Below are positions 1-9,310 of a stretch of 38,309 bases of DNA, piece by piece. This DNA comes from Zygnema cylindricum (Eukaryota; Streptophyta; Zygnematophyceae; Zygnematales; Zygnemataceae), in the NCBI GenBank assembly GCA_037447655.1, contig JBBHKE010000492.1, forward strand, positions 1 through 38,309, read 5' to 3'. Position 1 is the stretch's first letter. Every line of letters begins with the position of its first letter. Below the pieces are notes generated by a model, which saw only the letters and a program-made list of their open reading frames with translations, was not told the DNA's origin and searched no databases. A program made the translations under genes and the position numbers.

Positions 1-924
1 GAAGGGGTTTGAGAAATTACTTTGTATTAGTATTATGTAGGAATAGTTTAAATCAGTTGGATAGGAAGTTCATCCACCTATCTATTGTTGGGCCTTCTCG
101 GAATAAAACAGAACCAAATGACCATGGTTATCTTTACTTTTTTATAATGAAAACAAGTTTCTTTGTGTTGTTAAATTGGTTTTATTTGTCTTCCGTAGCA
201 TTGGTCTGAAAACTTCGAGGTGAGCCGAATTTAAAAGAGGGAGTGGAAGGGTGCATAAGTTCTCTCCAGAATGAGTGAAAAACTTCCCTTTTTTTTATAT
301 ATTAAGTGAAAATAATGAGCGATTTCTGTAACCACACATGGTTGAAGCAAAATCAAGCGCACAAGAAGTTCCATTGACAAGTCACGGAGGCGTAAAATAC
401 CAATAGATGGATATATTAATAGCAACAATGCTCCACACTAAAAACAGGTAGGCATAATTTCAGCTGATGTAGTCAATGTAGATCTCGCGCTGCAATGCTG
501 CAATGAACCCCAAAGGGAGGGACAGTCAAAAGACTGTCTGTACCTCCAACACAACTCTAATGATAAGCTGGTTATCCACAGAAAAAACTTTACAAATTTA
601 ATTGTTGCTATCTGAGTTTGTGTGACTATTGTCTCTCGCCTTTTACTTGGTAATTTCCTATTTAGCGACTAATCACTTACCTGTCGACACCTATGCATGC
701 CACATCGCTAATCGGCCAACCCTGAGTGACGTGATGGTTTACTCAAATTACTGTGGTGTCCCGTGATTTCCGGTCACAGTGACGATGTAATGCGTGACAT
801 GACTGGTATTGAATCGGTACCCCAATTTTGGTAGTGCCTGAAGACATTCCAACAATAAGGCAGTCCTCTTCCAGGCTATTTTCATTGGAGAGTATTTGGT
901 CCCTACTGAAAGGATGGTAATATC
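1..924. other. No recognised gene
   Basis: I recognise no gene, RNA or repeat family here. Short open frames exist but none has a family signature. The right edge (about 725-924) flanks the family A LTR at 925 and is presumably the DNA into which that copy inserted. On the minus strand the frame entering from the LTR continues through this flank for about 60 codons, which looks like chance read-through. Confidence 0.5.
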
Positions 925-1558
925 TATTAAAGGTGGATTGGCGGAAGCCATGAAATTATACATGAGAAAGATCAATGCATTGGAGAGAGAAATTGATTTG
1001 TATTTGGGATGATTTTATTAAGTGAGAAAAGTCACTTATATACAAAATACACAGTGCTAATTACTGTGGAATCTAAGTGCTCTATGGTGCGCTGTTACAA
1101 AAGGATCCTAGTCTAGATTACAATTAATGTGTTCGTGACTTCACCTAATTGACGTTACGACTAGATTCTGCTGGATGTAGTCGACATTCTAACGTATGTT
1201 GTCTAGAGTCTAAAGGATTGATTTAGGGCGGCAATGTACAGAAGTAGTTAAGACCTAAAGTAACGACGTAGAGTCAAGCGACAAAAAGTACGACGACACG
1301 AACAAAATACAAAGGAGAAACACAACAAGGAGAAATAAACATACGTAGGACAAAGAGAGAGACCGTTGCTCAAAGGACTTCTACGTAGGGCGGCAAGACT
1401 GGACCGACGCATGCAGTGATAAATACGGACAGGACCAAAAGAGAGTCGCCCAAAGGACTTGTACGTAGGGTGGCAAGAGTGGACCGACACATGTAATGAA
1501 AGGTACAGACGGGACCAAGAGTGACAAAAAGTGAACCGACGCTAAATGACCCTTAACA
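925..1558 (-). repeat. Family A copia 3' LTR (copy A1)
   Basis: On the minus strand this LTR begins TGTTAAGGGTCATTTAGCG at 1558, directly after a polypurine tract, and ends near 925 with CCACCTTTAATA. It is clearly homologous to the LTRs at 9284-9828 and 25105-25552. It is the longest of the three (634 bp against 545 and 448). Part of the difference is an 80 bp internal tandem duplication: the motif CAAAGGACTT occurs at 1371 and again at 1451. The 3' end of the LTR carries the ATG and first codons of gag (start at 951, reading MASANPP), as in the other copies. No 5' partner LTR for this copy is present. Confidence 0.85.
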
Positions 1559-1686
1559 CCCCCCCTCAAGCGAGAACTAGGAAATAGATTGAGATGAAAA
1601 GGAAGGAAATTTAGCCAGGAGGAGAAGGAAGACGAAGGCCAGAGGAGAGAATATGCTGCTCAAACTGGGGGCGATGAAGAGCCTTG
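1559..1686 (-). pseudogene. Copia A1 pol C-terminal stub with polypurine tract
   Basis: Read on the minus strand, this stub encodes the last residues of a copia polyprotein (TKALHRPQFEQHILSSG, ending in PSPPG and a stop). It closely matches the C-terminus of the A3 copy at about 25606-25680. The stop is followed by a short 3' untranslated stretch and then a purine run, GGGGGGG (plus-strand C7 at 1559-1565), which abuts the LTR start. That is the expected polypurine tract for plus-strand DNA priming. Everything upstream in pol is missing, because at about 1686 the sequence switches to a plus-strand element. It is a dead fragment. Confidence 0.8.
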
Positions 1687-1923
1687 GTGAATAATCAAGC
1701 TGCCATTGCAATTGCAGCTAATCCAAAACATCATTTTAAGGCTAAACATATGGACATAAGATTACGTTTTGTAAGAGAAAAGGTTGGGTATAAAATCGTG
1801 AACCTTGTATATAGATCTGATGAGGAAATGGTAGCTGATATGATGACAAAACCGGTGCCTTCTCCCAAGTTAAAATATTGCAGGGAAAAGTGTGGATTAA
1901 AAATGAAATTTAAATTAGACTAG
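1684..1923 (+). pseudogene. Copia family C RNase H C-terminal fragment
   Basis: This frame encodes the end of a Ty1/copia pol. It has NNQAAIAIAANPKHHFKAKH, then MDIRLRFVREK, then a run ending MMTKPVPSPK, matching the copia RNase H signature (D/N-x-A-I, NP-x-H-x-x-x-KHI-D-x-x-H/R-FVRE). The usual H of the IRxHF motif is replaced by R. Only about 79 codons are left and the rest of pol is missing upstream. It lies on the opposite strand from the family A stub it abuts. It could be the 3' end of the same family as the element at 3989-6070, but no shared coding sequence exists in the window to prove that. Confidence 0.85.
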
Positions 1924-1977
1924 AAAATAAGGGGAGTGTTGAAATTGTTATTTTTATATGGTATTTTCTAGGTCTGA
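1924..1977 (+). repeat. Family C polypurine tract and start of 3' LTR
   Basis: After the pol stop codon (1921-1923) comes a purine-rich tract, AAAATAAGGGGAG (1924-1936), and then TGTTGAAATTG at 1937, a typical copia LTR start. The LTR appears to be interrupted near 1978 by a SINE-like insertion and may resume near 2231. Its 3' end cannot be placed. Confidence 0.6.
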
Positions 1978-2230
1978 ACTTAGTACAAATAGAAAAGGTG
2001 GACAGCCTGCCTCCGCCTCCTCTCTCTTCCCACCATACTTGCCGTAGTCACTGAGGGATAGAGAGGGTGGCTGAGCCATGGCTGTCCTAGCTTAAGCAGG
2101 CAGGGCTAAAGAGTGACTTATGTCACTCTCAACAAAAGGTTGAGTCCGGCAGGACTCGAACCTCCGACCGGTAGAGCGCGGCTTAGCCGTTAGCTCTAAC
2201 CAGTCTGTCGTAGAAGTCCGTTAGCATACA
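1978..2230 (-). mobile_element. tRNA-derived SINE-like element
   Basis: On the minus strand there is an A-box-like GACTGGTTAGAGC (about 2192-2204) and a perfect B box GGTTCGAGTCC (about 2152-2162), spaced as in a tRNA gene. The tRNA-like part does not fold well: the D and anticodon stems are degenerate and no good acceptor stem forms, so a working tRNA gene is unlikely. About 170 bp of non-tRNA sequence follows, including an 8 bp hairpin (AGAGTGAC/GTCACTCT around 2110-2129). Possible target duplications flank it: TAGGTCTGA near 1970 and TAGGTTTGA near 2231, with one mismatch. A degraded stand-alone tRNA gene is the alternative. Confidence 0.5.
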
Positions 2231-2525
2231 TTAGGTTTGATATTTACTTAAAAAATGTTACGTCTATGAATTCGATTAACGGAATTTTGAACGAAAGAAC
2301 ATGGAACCAAGTATTATATAGTGCGAACATTATCTCGCACGCAAACAAATGAATCGGACATTTGTTTTCGACGGCGGACATTTAATATCGAATCTGATCC
2401 GACGCCGTACATCAAAGCCGAGATCACACAATGGTCATTTTTGGCGTTTATGGACGTGGCGTGACGTGGCGCCACGCGGAGAGATGGCATTTGGTCGCAG
2501 GAATTCCAGCGAACATAAAGACAAG
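2231..2525. other. Possible remainder of family C LTR, no gene
   Basis: This stretch has no coding signature. It may be the continuation of the family C 3' LTR past the SINE. It shares the short block TTCGATTAACGG (2271 region) and a following ATCGGAC with a stretch near 3690-3755, which lies upstream of the family C 5' gag. The similarity is weak, so the LTR assignment is tentative. Confidence 0.25.
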
Positions 2526-2940
2526 TGAAAAGTGGACACGCGTCCACTTAATGGCGTTGCCGTACATGGGTCGTACAGAAAGTACATCGGCCATAGTACT
2601 TTTTTGTACTCTATAGTGATCCGATTGGTTCGTACTTCAATAGATAGGGTTTGTGAGAGGGATTTAGGACTTAGAGAATTTTGGTAGATAGGAACCTCTC
2701 TCTCTTTGAGAGTTTGTATTAAACTTGGCATCTTTGCCGACTCATAACTTATCGGCTGGTTGGCCGTTTTCAGTGATTCTTTTTGCTACGGACTCAAAGG
2801 AGTCCATGCTACACAAAGGTGCAGTCAGATTGTCAGTTTGCCTTCTTGGGGCAGCAGTGGTTGTGGCTTAAATTGGGTTAGTTAAATACTATCTAGAGAC
2901 TTCTTGTATTCTGTGGTCCAATGGAGGACACAGAATTGCA
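2526..2940 (+). repeat. Family D LTR, plus orientation
   Basis: This is one arm of an imperfect inverted repeat, matching the reverse complement of 2980-3396 over its full length. Shared blocks include AGTACATCGGC, GGATTTAGGACT/GGTTTAGGACT, TTTTGGTAGATAG, GCATCTTTGCC and CCAATGGAGG. It begins near TG at 2526 and ends CAGAATTGCA at 2940, so it has LTR-like TG...CA ends. No gag or pol belonging to this family is visible on either side. Confidence 0.7.
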
Positions 2941-2979
2941 AATGAGTAATCAGTACTAAATCCTAACAGGCCCATAACC
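2941..2979 (-). promoter_or_regulatory. Family D internal remnant with half-tRNA-iMet primer site
   Basis: The 39 bp between the two facing D LTRs reads on the minus strand GGTTATGGGCC (2979-2969), then TGTTAGGATTTAGTACTG. GGTTATGGGCC is complementary to the anticodon arm of plant initiator tRNA-Met, not to its 3' CCA end. It sits directly next to the minus-strand LTR end at 2980, which is where a primer-binding site must lie. Confidence 0.65.
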
Positions 2980-3396
2980 TTTAATTCTGTAACCTCCATT
3001 GGTGTACAAAATATGCAGCTTACTTGAAGCCTCTAGGATAATTTTGTGTCCCTCTCTTTCCGAAAGAACTACTGCCGCCCACGTAGGCAAGAACTTTGAC
3101 TCCCTTCACCCCTGTGAAGGCTGGACTCCCTTGAGCCCAAGGCAAGAAAAATTGCTCAAAAAGCCCAACCAGGCGATTAATTCTCAAGTGGCAAAGATGC
3201 AAGATTTTATACAAGCACTCTGGGAGAGAGGCGGCTATCTACCAAAAACTCTTAGTCCTAAACCCCTATCTAAACCTCCTAGAACTAAAGTACGGAACTA
3301 ATCAAATGATTGCACATTACAAAAAGGTATGATAGCCGATGTACTTCCTGTACGGCCACTGTACGATATGGCCATTGAGGGGACGTTTTGTTGACA
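2980..3396 (-). repeat. Family D LTR, minus orientation
   Basis: Read on the minus strand it begins TGTCAACAAAACG at 3396 and ends ACAGAATTAAA at 2980, immediately followed by the GGTTATGGGCC primer site. It is the 5' LTR of a minus-strand element whose body is reduced to 39 bp before it meets the facing copy at 2526-2940. A 100-codon open frame on the plus strand (2999-3301) is just LTR sequence read through. Confidence 0.7.
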
Positions 3397-3988
3397 TCAA
3401 TGCTCATAACTCACAGTAGTAAAAACTATGAGAGAGAGAGAAGTTGAAAACTCAAAATATTTTATGAAGTATAAACTTCAATATGTACCTAAATTAGTAT
3501 GACAGTGAACACTGTATCATCCTAGTCCACTGAGTCCCTATGTACGTGTCTAAATGTCATTTGACAATGACACATGAAATGTACGCGAAGATCTGGAGGA
3601 ATCTGTACCGGAAGATCTGAGCAAAATATAGACATTTGGACGACGCACATTCTGTCGCAAATATGTAAAATTTTGGAAAGATTTTGTTTCGATTAACGGT
3701 TATGATTTTGACAATTTAAATATTCAAATTGTTGGCGCTGAAATCGGACGGGCGACATTCAAACTTAAATCAAACAAAGCCGGTGAAAATATGGAGATTG
3801 CACAACCCGACGTATTCCTAATTCAGTCACAGATATTTAACAATTTATTGTTAGGGTTTAAACAAAGCGTAAACGTACTGTAAGGTAGACGCAAACTAAA
3901 ATGTTAAACTCATAGTATTGTAAGGTACAATACAAATTAAAAGATGTCAGTTTCACATTGGTCTATATTCACTAATAGATTTTATAAG
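3397..3988. other. Probable U3 part of family C 5' LTR, otherwise featureless
   Basis: No gene is visible. Because a TATA box and gag start of a family C copia lie just downstream, the right part of this stretch is expected to be the U3 of its 5' LTR. I could not locate a TG boundary. Confidence 0.3.
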
Positions 3989-4213
3989 TATAAATAGGGC
4001 TTTGAGATTTTCAGCTTGAGACAATCTTGCAACTTTATTCTTGCAAATGATTATTGTAGATTTGCAAACTTTATATCTCTGCTACCTGAGTTACCGAATG
4101 CATGATACCTTGTGAGAATATTTTGTATATGTTATCTACCTTAAAGTAGATTTGATGTGCCTAATTCTTTTTTGCTACATTTAGTAGCTTGATAAACTTG
4201 TTATTAATCTTAG
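3989..4213 (+). promoter_or_regulatory. Family C 5' LTR: TATA box and R-U5
   Basis: TATAAATAG at 3989-3997 is a good TATA box. About 215 bp later comes AATTCTGAGAGCTTCAGGC, which resembles a decayed tRNA-iMet primer site (TATCAGAGC followed by TTCAGGC) at about 4215-4233. The gag ATG follows at 4249. This spacing fits the promoter, R and U5 of a copia LTR. The exact LTR end is not certain. Confidence 0.5.
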
Positions 4214-4248
4214 AAGAATTCTGAGAGCTTCAGGCTGAGTTTTGAGAT

Positions 4249-4935
4249 ATGGCAACTGCTACATCATCTGGCACTGGTACTTCATCACCTGCTGCTACAC
4301 AAGTTTTCTCAGAACATTATGTCACGGATCCACCCTCGAGAATTCCATTTTTTGATGGCAAGAAATATGTTCATTAGGCCGATGTGATAAAATTTTACTT
4401 CACCAATGTTAAATTCATGGAAGTTCTGGATGGTACACTGGATGAAACTGATGCCAATTGGTCGAGAAAGAATTTTTAATGTCTTCATATTTTGAAGATG
4501 CTCATTTCTGAGGAGCTTGCTATGGCTCACATTCAAATGGCCAAGGCAATTGATGTATGGTATTCTCTGAAGAAAATGTATCAACAAACCAATATCCAAC
4601 ATCAAATGATTACTGCAAGCAAAATATGGAACTATAAATATATTGGAGGAAGCATGACTGATTATTGCTCCATTTAAAGAAGCTTGATTGTTGAAAATGT
4701 TGGCTCAAGAGGTAGTTTTCCAAATTATCACCAGGCATTGTTGCTTATGAAAGGACTTCTTGCAAAATATAAAGGAGCCTCAGAAAAATTAAAATTGCTA
4801 AATAGGGCAGATTGGAATCTAGCTTTAGCTAATCAGCTTGTGCTAAATGAAGAGAGTACTAGTGGTGCAATCAATACAATTCCAGTTGTAGAAGTCTATT
4901 CTACTCATGCAGCTAAATCATAATCATATGATGGT
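4249..4935 (+). pseudogene. Copia family C gag (broken)
   Basis: The frame starts at ATG 4249 (MATATSSGTG) and reads through typical UBN2-type copia gag blocks: IPFFDGKKY, ADVIKFYFTNVKFMEVLDGT, DVWYSLKKMYQQTN and then GLLAKYKGASEKLK. These correspond to the known order FDGxNYxxW, then DxWxxLxxxY. The usual W of the first block is lost. In-frame stops occur after KKYVH (near 4376), after the SRKNF block (about 4478) and near 4675, and the region can be read only by switching frames. It lies directly downstream of the LTR promoter, as expected for gag, but cannot make a full protein. Confidence 0.8.
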
Positions 4936-5441
4936 GGTGTGCTTATTACAGAACCAAAGGTACTCATCATTATAAGAAGTGTCCTCAGTATAAAAAGGCA
5001 TGTCAAACAAGTGTGGCATGTCAAACAGGTGTTTACATAACAGGTTGGAGGCCTAATAAATATCCTACTAAATCTTCTATACCAGTTGGTAATACAGCTT
5101 TTGCAACAACAATTGATGTCGTTCCTACAAATATTGCTACACACCAGAAAATTACTGACAAAGAGCTTTTTGCACTAATGATGACGTCAACAACTAATTC
5201 CAACAAGAAGGATTATAGATGGATCATGGACTCTGATGCTTTGGCGCATATGTGCTGGAATAAAGACAATTTTGATACACTCGAAGCATGCACTCCAAGA
5301 GATATCTTTTATGCAGATGGTCAAAAAGTTGTATCAAATGCTAAAAGACAGGTTACACTGAATGTTCATAAGGTTCTGTATGTTCCAGAATTCGAGAAAA
5401 ACTTCTTTTTCAACGTCAGTTGCAGAGCTAAAAGGTTTTAA
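4936..5441 (+). pseudogene. Copia family C zinc knuckle and protease (broken)
   Basis: A decayed CCHC zinc knuckle lies at 4938-4982 (CAYYRTKGTHHYKKC). The second Cys is Tyr and one codon appears to be inserted. Further on, the aspartic protease of pol is recognisable by DYRWIMDSDALAHM, where the copia active site is normally W-x-x-DSGA-x-x-H. The Gly of DSGA is Asp here. The downstream flank (YADGQKVV, VLYVPEF) matches the usual end of the copia protease region. Frame changes separate the zinc knuckle from the protease. Confidence 0.75.
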
Positions 5442-5491
5442 GATTTTGCAGGAGAATGGCAAAAAGATAGTCAGTATGTAAAGCAAAATAG

Positions 5492-6070
5492 TTGCATTTG
5501 GTACCAGAGGACCGAATCTCATGTGTCGGCTTAATCTTTCCAATGAAAAGGATCTTCTGTACTCTTGTGTTACATCTGAAAATGTACTCTTGTGTTACAT
5601 CTGAAAATGAACTGTGGCATAAAAGGCTAGGTCATGTACATCAGGACACTATAACAAAAATGCACGAATTTGGTTTGGTAGAATGTCTTGATTCCCCTGC
5701 AAAATCTTTACACATGTGTGATGGGTGTGCACTTGGCAAAATTCATAAGCTGCCATTTCCTCAGCAAGCTACTACAAGAGCAACCAGAGTATTGGAACTT
5801 ATTCACTCTGATGTTTGGGGACCTGCAAAAATTCCTACACTAAGTGGCTGCAAATACATGGTTACCTTTATTGATGACAACACCAGATTCTACAAGGTAT
5901 ATTTCATGAAGACTAAAGCAAAAGTATTTGCCAACTTCAAGGACTTCAGAATTTGGAGTGAGAAGGTCCATAGAGCGCCAATTTTGACTCTCATATATGA
6001 TAATGGTGGAGAATATATATCCACATTATTTATCAACTATCTCCAAGAGAACACAATTTCACATCAATTG
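5492..6070 (+). pseudogene. Copia family C integrase, truncated
   Basis: A GAG-pre-integrase/HHCC zinc-binding block is visible (LWHKRLGH, then MCDGCALGK), followed by the catalytic core. The first Asp is in IHSDVWGP and the second in YDNGGEY. The sequence breaks at about 6070 right after ISHQLT, before the block holding the third acidic residue (usually NGxAERxNRT), so the catalytic triad is incomplete. A 25 bp perfect tandem duplication (5560-5584 and 5585-5609) upstream of the HHCC block shifts the frame. Beyond 6070 the open frame continues meaninglessly through a minus-strand element. Confidence 0.85.
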
Positions 6071-6300
6071 ACCGTCAACCGTGCAAATGGATCAAAGGTT
6101 TCAGTGAAATCTATACCTTCAATTTGGGAAAAGCCTTTTGCCACCAAACGAGTTTTGTATATGTCCACGGATCCATCCGCTTTTTCTTTTACACAGAAGA
6201 CCCATTTTGAGCCAATTGCCTTTCTTCCAGGGAGAAGGGGAACAAGATTCCATGTTTTGTTGGAAACTAAGGCATTCAATTTGGCATCAGCGGCGTTTTT
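6064..6300 (-). pseudogene. Copia A2 reverse transcriptase N-terminal fragment
   Basis: On the minus strand this encodes NALVSNKTWNLVP, GSKWVFCVKEKADGSVD, then a run ending KGFSQIEGIDFTETF and LTVN. This is the opening of the copia reverse transcriptase domain (W-x-x-V, KWVFxxKxxxDGxxxRxKARLVAKGFxQ). The fragment is cut at about 6070, before the palm motifs, so no polymerase activity is possible. It matches A3 at 26900-27110 closely. Confidence 0.85.
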
Positions 6301-7030
6301 CTAAAGGGAGGTATCAGGACGTTTTAGGGCAGTTTTGAGAGAGAGGGGCTGAAATAAGAGAGGCAGAGGCCCCAGCCCATTAAGCGTAAGCAAGAGAAAA
6401 TGGCCTATGGAGGTAATAAGCCGAGAGGGGGGAACTCTTGGGCGTGCGGGGTTTCGGCAAGGTTAAAAAAAGGGCTCAAGAAGAGGGGAAGGTTCAAGCT
6501 TGAGAGGAAAAAAAGGCCCGAAAGAAGGTGAGCGGGAAAGAATTGTGGGGGAAAGTTTGTCAAAAAGAGGATCATCTTGGAAAAGAGGGAGAGGAGGTAA
6601 TATCCTTGGAATTTGTGATAGGATGGAGAGGAAGGGCGGCTGATTGGGTGGCACGAGTGATGGGAGCAGTTGGGAAAGCAAAGGGGGTTGGAGAAGATGG
6701 AGGAGGAGGGGGACTCGAAGATGGTGAAGGAAAAATTATGGGAGGATTAGGAAGAGAGGGGTTGAAAGGTGTAAGGTATGTGAGGTCTGATGGTAGAAGA
6801 GATTGAAAGGGAAGGTTTGGGGGAAGAGAGTCATAGAGAGTGAGAGAAGGAAAGTCGTGTAATGGAGGAAAAGGGGAAGAAAAAGGAATACGATATAAGG
6901 TTTGGAGAAGTGGCATCTCGTTGAAAGTTACTTCTTTGGTGGTGATGATGGGATTTTGAGAAGGACCCCAGATACAGTACACTTTGGAATTTTGAGCGTA
7001 CCCAACAAAAATGCCACAAAAAGCGAGCGC
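6301..7030 (-). pseudogene. Copia A2 integrase C-terminus to RT linker
   Basis: This stretch aligns with 27130-27860 of A3. Near 6985-7025 the minus strand reads FCWVRSKFQSVLYLG-like sequence after the integrase core, matching the copia GYPPxxKGY region in decayed form. The middle (about 6450-6900) is purine-rich on the plus strand and encodes Pro/Ser/Leu-rich frames on the minus strand. That is normal for the low-complexity linker between integrase and reverse transcriptase. Frames are interrupted repeatedly. Confidence 0.7.
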
Positions 7031-7046
7031 TTAATTTGTCGTCCGA

Positions 7047-7730
7047 TTAGAGGAGGTCTTTATACCATGCTTCACATACAAACATTCTAAGGTGATGTAT
7101 ATCTAGTTTGACAGAGAACGACGCTTCTATAGGAGTAGATTCGGGTAAACATTTAGTGGGACAAAGATTGCGTAAGTAATTTGCGCAAACAATAGCCTCT
7201 GCCCAAAATTTATAAGGCAAACTGGAAAAGTAGAGCATGGAGCATGACATGTCATATAATGTTCGATTGTGCCTTTCCGCAATGTCGTTTTGTTGTGGCG
7301 TCCGAGGAGTTGTTAAGTTACGCGAGATTCCATGTTAAGTGAGACATTCAGAAAATTGGTTGGACAAAAGTTCGCCCCTGTCGTCACTGTGCAAGACCTT
7401 GATTCGTTTGTTGTGAAAAATTTTCGCCAACACCTTAAATTTGTGAAATCCTGCAAAAGCGTCAGATTTATGACAGATTAGATACATGTGCGAAAAAAAA
7501 GTGGCGTGGTCAATAAAAGTGACAATCTAAAGGGATCCACTGTAGCTACGCGTGCGCATGGGACCACACACGTCTGTATGTACAATTGAAAGTGATTCAG
7601 TGATGAAGGTCTAGTGGGAAATGAGTGACGCAACATTTTTCCTTGCACGCAACCGTGACAAAAATCCAAAGATTTGTTAGAAAAACGAATTTCGTCAAGT
7701 TACAAGCTTTGGCAAGGTATGAAAACTTTC
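7047..7730 (-). pseudogene. Copia A2 integrase (broken)
   Basis: Fragments of the integrase core are readable on the minus strand in different frames. They include DFCHGCVQGK (zinc-binding CxxC, about 7640-7670), then the catalytic region and the C-terminal piece MSCSMLYFSSLPYKFWAEAI and LRNLCPTKCLPESTPIEA. Order and spacing match the better-preserved A3 integrase at 27905-28500. Several small indels break the frame. Confidence 0.8.
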
Positions 7731-8141
7731 GCTATTTAAATGACCATATCGTAAATGTCAAAGTTGAAAACTTTCAACGCTAGCATTTAAAGCAAATATC
7801 TTTGGCGTATATAGGATTTTAGGGCGTACGTAGAATCTCATGCTACGCCAAAACCTACAATAATATTGTCTTTTCTATCAAAAAACGTTACTCCCTCATT
7901 ATTAAATTCAGCTTTTAAACCATCAAAAGTGGCGACTTTGACAGAAAATAAATTTTAGCTAGACCAAGTACAAAAAGGACGTTGCGAATGTGAACAGACG
8001 AATTATGGACGTTTACGTCGCCAGAATGAGTAGCCAAAAGAATGCGGTCTTCTCCTATGCGAATCTTCATAGGAGATGATAAAGGAGAAAGGGGAGTAAA
8101 CCAATTGGATCATGGCGATAGGTGATGACTAGCACCACTGT
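7731..8141 (-). pseudogene. Copia A2 protease and pre-integrase region
   Basis: The protease active site is intact as a motif: minus strand about 8113-8160 reads PNDWFLDSGASHHLSP, the canonical copia DSGAxxH. The following 350 bp aligns with A3 at 28560-28930, the flap region and pre-integrase domain. No single frame runs through it. Confidence 0.75.
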
Positions 8142-9310
8142 CTAAAAACCAGTCATTCGGAGTTTGAGATAGAAAAGCGTACCTTTGTGGAAATTGAGTA
8201 TCCGGAGGGACAGAATTTGGGATATGATAGGCAACATAGCCATATCCAAATTCTGGTAAAGGATGGAGTACAAAATGGAAGCTACTGGAGTGGGATAATT
8301 AAAGGGGAAATGTGGGGAAGAAACGATCGGCGCAGGGGGGGTGAACAGAGTTTGAAGAGGCATATTGTGTTGCGGTCTTAGAAGATTGTGGGAGGGATGG
8401 AGAAGAGGAATGATAGTGAGGATAAGGAAAATTTGGAGGGAAAGAAAGGTGTGGAGGGAGTAGGGGGGCTGGAAGAATTGGTGGTGTGGCATGGGCAACG
8501 TTGGCATTCCCTCGGTTGCTTTGCGCCTAGCCAATTTTCGACATTCTTTGACGGCATGTCTTTTAGTTTTGTTGTAAGTGCAAAACAAATGCTACACCCC
8601 CCCCCTCCTAGTTAGATTTTTGATTTTCAGCAAGAAAAGCATTTACATGAGAGAGATTTGTAGCAGAAAAAAAAAGAGAAGTTTGGTCTCTTCATGCAAA
8701 AGTTTTTGTACAAAGGGAGTGAAAAGGAATAGATTGATCTAAATTGTCAAACGAGGAAATGAAATGGGAAAAGGTTTCAGGGAGTCCCCCCAAAAGGGTA
8801 GAGGAGAGGTCCTCGTCGAAAAGGTGCACCCTCATCATGGTGCACTTTTCGAAAGACATTTCGACCGTGCTAATCCATTCTTGCATGGATTCCGTCGGCT
8901 TTTTCATTAATTTAAAAACGATCGTTTTTTAATTCGGCGAGCGGCCCATCCGATTTGAATATAAGTTCCTTCAAGCCGATTCCAAGCCTCGGCCGAAGAG
9001 GAGGCGCCATGAACAAGACGAGTGCGCTTGGTAGTAAGTGACATCACTAGGCGAGCGTGCGCATTCTCATATTATTCTTTCCATGTAGCTATTGCCGACT
9101 CTTTTGTAGCTTTTTCTGCTAGTGTATCAGTAGAGGAAAAGATAAGAGGTTTTGAAATTCTTACAAAATGGTCTCAACTCTTCTTGTGTTTGAAAAAATG
9201 CATGGCTGAAAAAACCAATCATAAAAGTTTTGGCCATCAAACTTTTGGATGCTATTAGAATTGGCATGGCCGGTCCTATAACCTATTGGAGGTGGATTTG
9301 GGGAAGCCAT
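8142..9310 (-). pseudogene. Copia A2 gag (broken)
   Basis: The start codon is at 9310 (MASPNPPPIGY), inside the LTR. Recognisable blocks downstream are KKPTESMQEWISTVEM, LLGGLPETFSHFISSFDN (8692-8907) and a decayed zinc knuckle CTYNKTKRHAVKEC near 8545-8588, where the second Cys is Asn and the Gly before His is Arg. Frames change at least three times. It is collinear with A3 gag (29108-30153). Confidence 0.8.

Noticed and set aside
748-948. Gag of a further copia family left of the A1 LTR
   Set aside because: The frame only continues the LTR-borne ATG into flanking DNA; resemblance to gag (KYSPMKIAW) is short and not backed by further blocks.
2145-2220. Functional tRNA gene on the minus strand
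   Set aside because: A and B boxes are present, but the D, anticodon and acceptor stems do not pair, and the sequence continues into a SINE-like body.
2999-3301. 100-codon open frame on the plus strand
   Set aside because: It lies entirely within a minus-strand LTR that has a reverse-complement partner at 2526-2940.
6528-6806. Gly-rich open frame on the plus strand
   Set aside because: It is the antisense of the low-complexity integrase-RT linker of copia A2.
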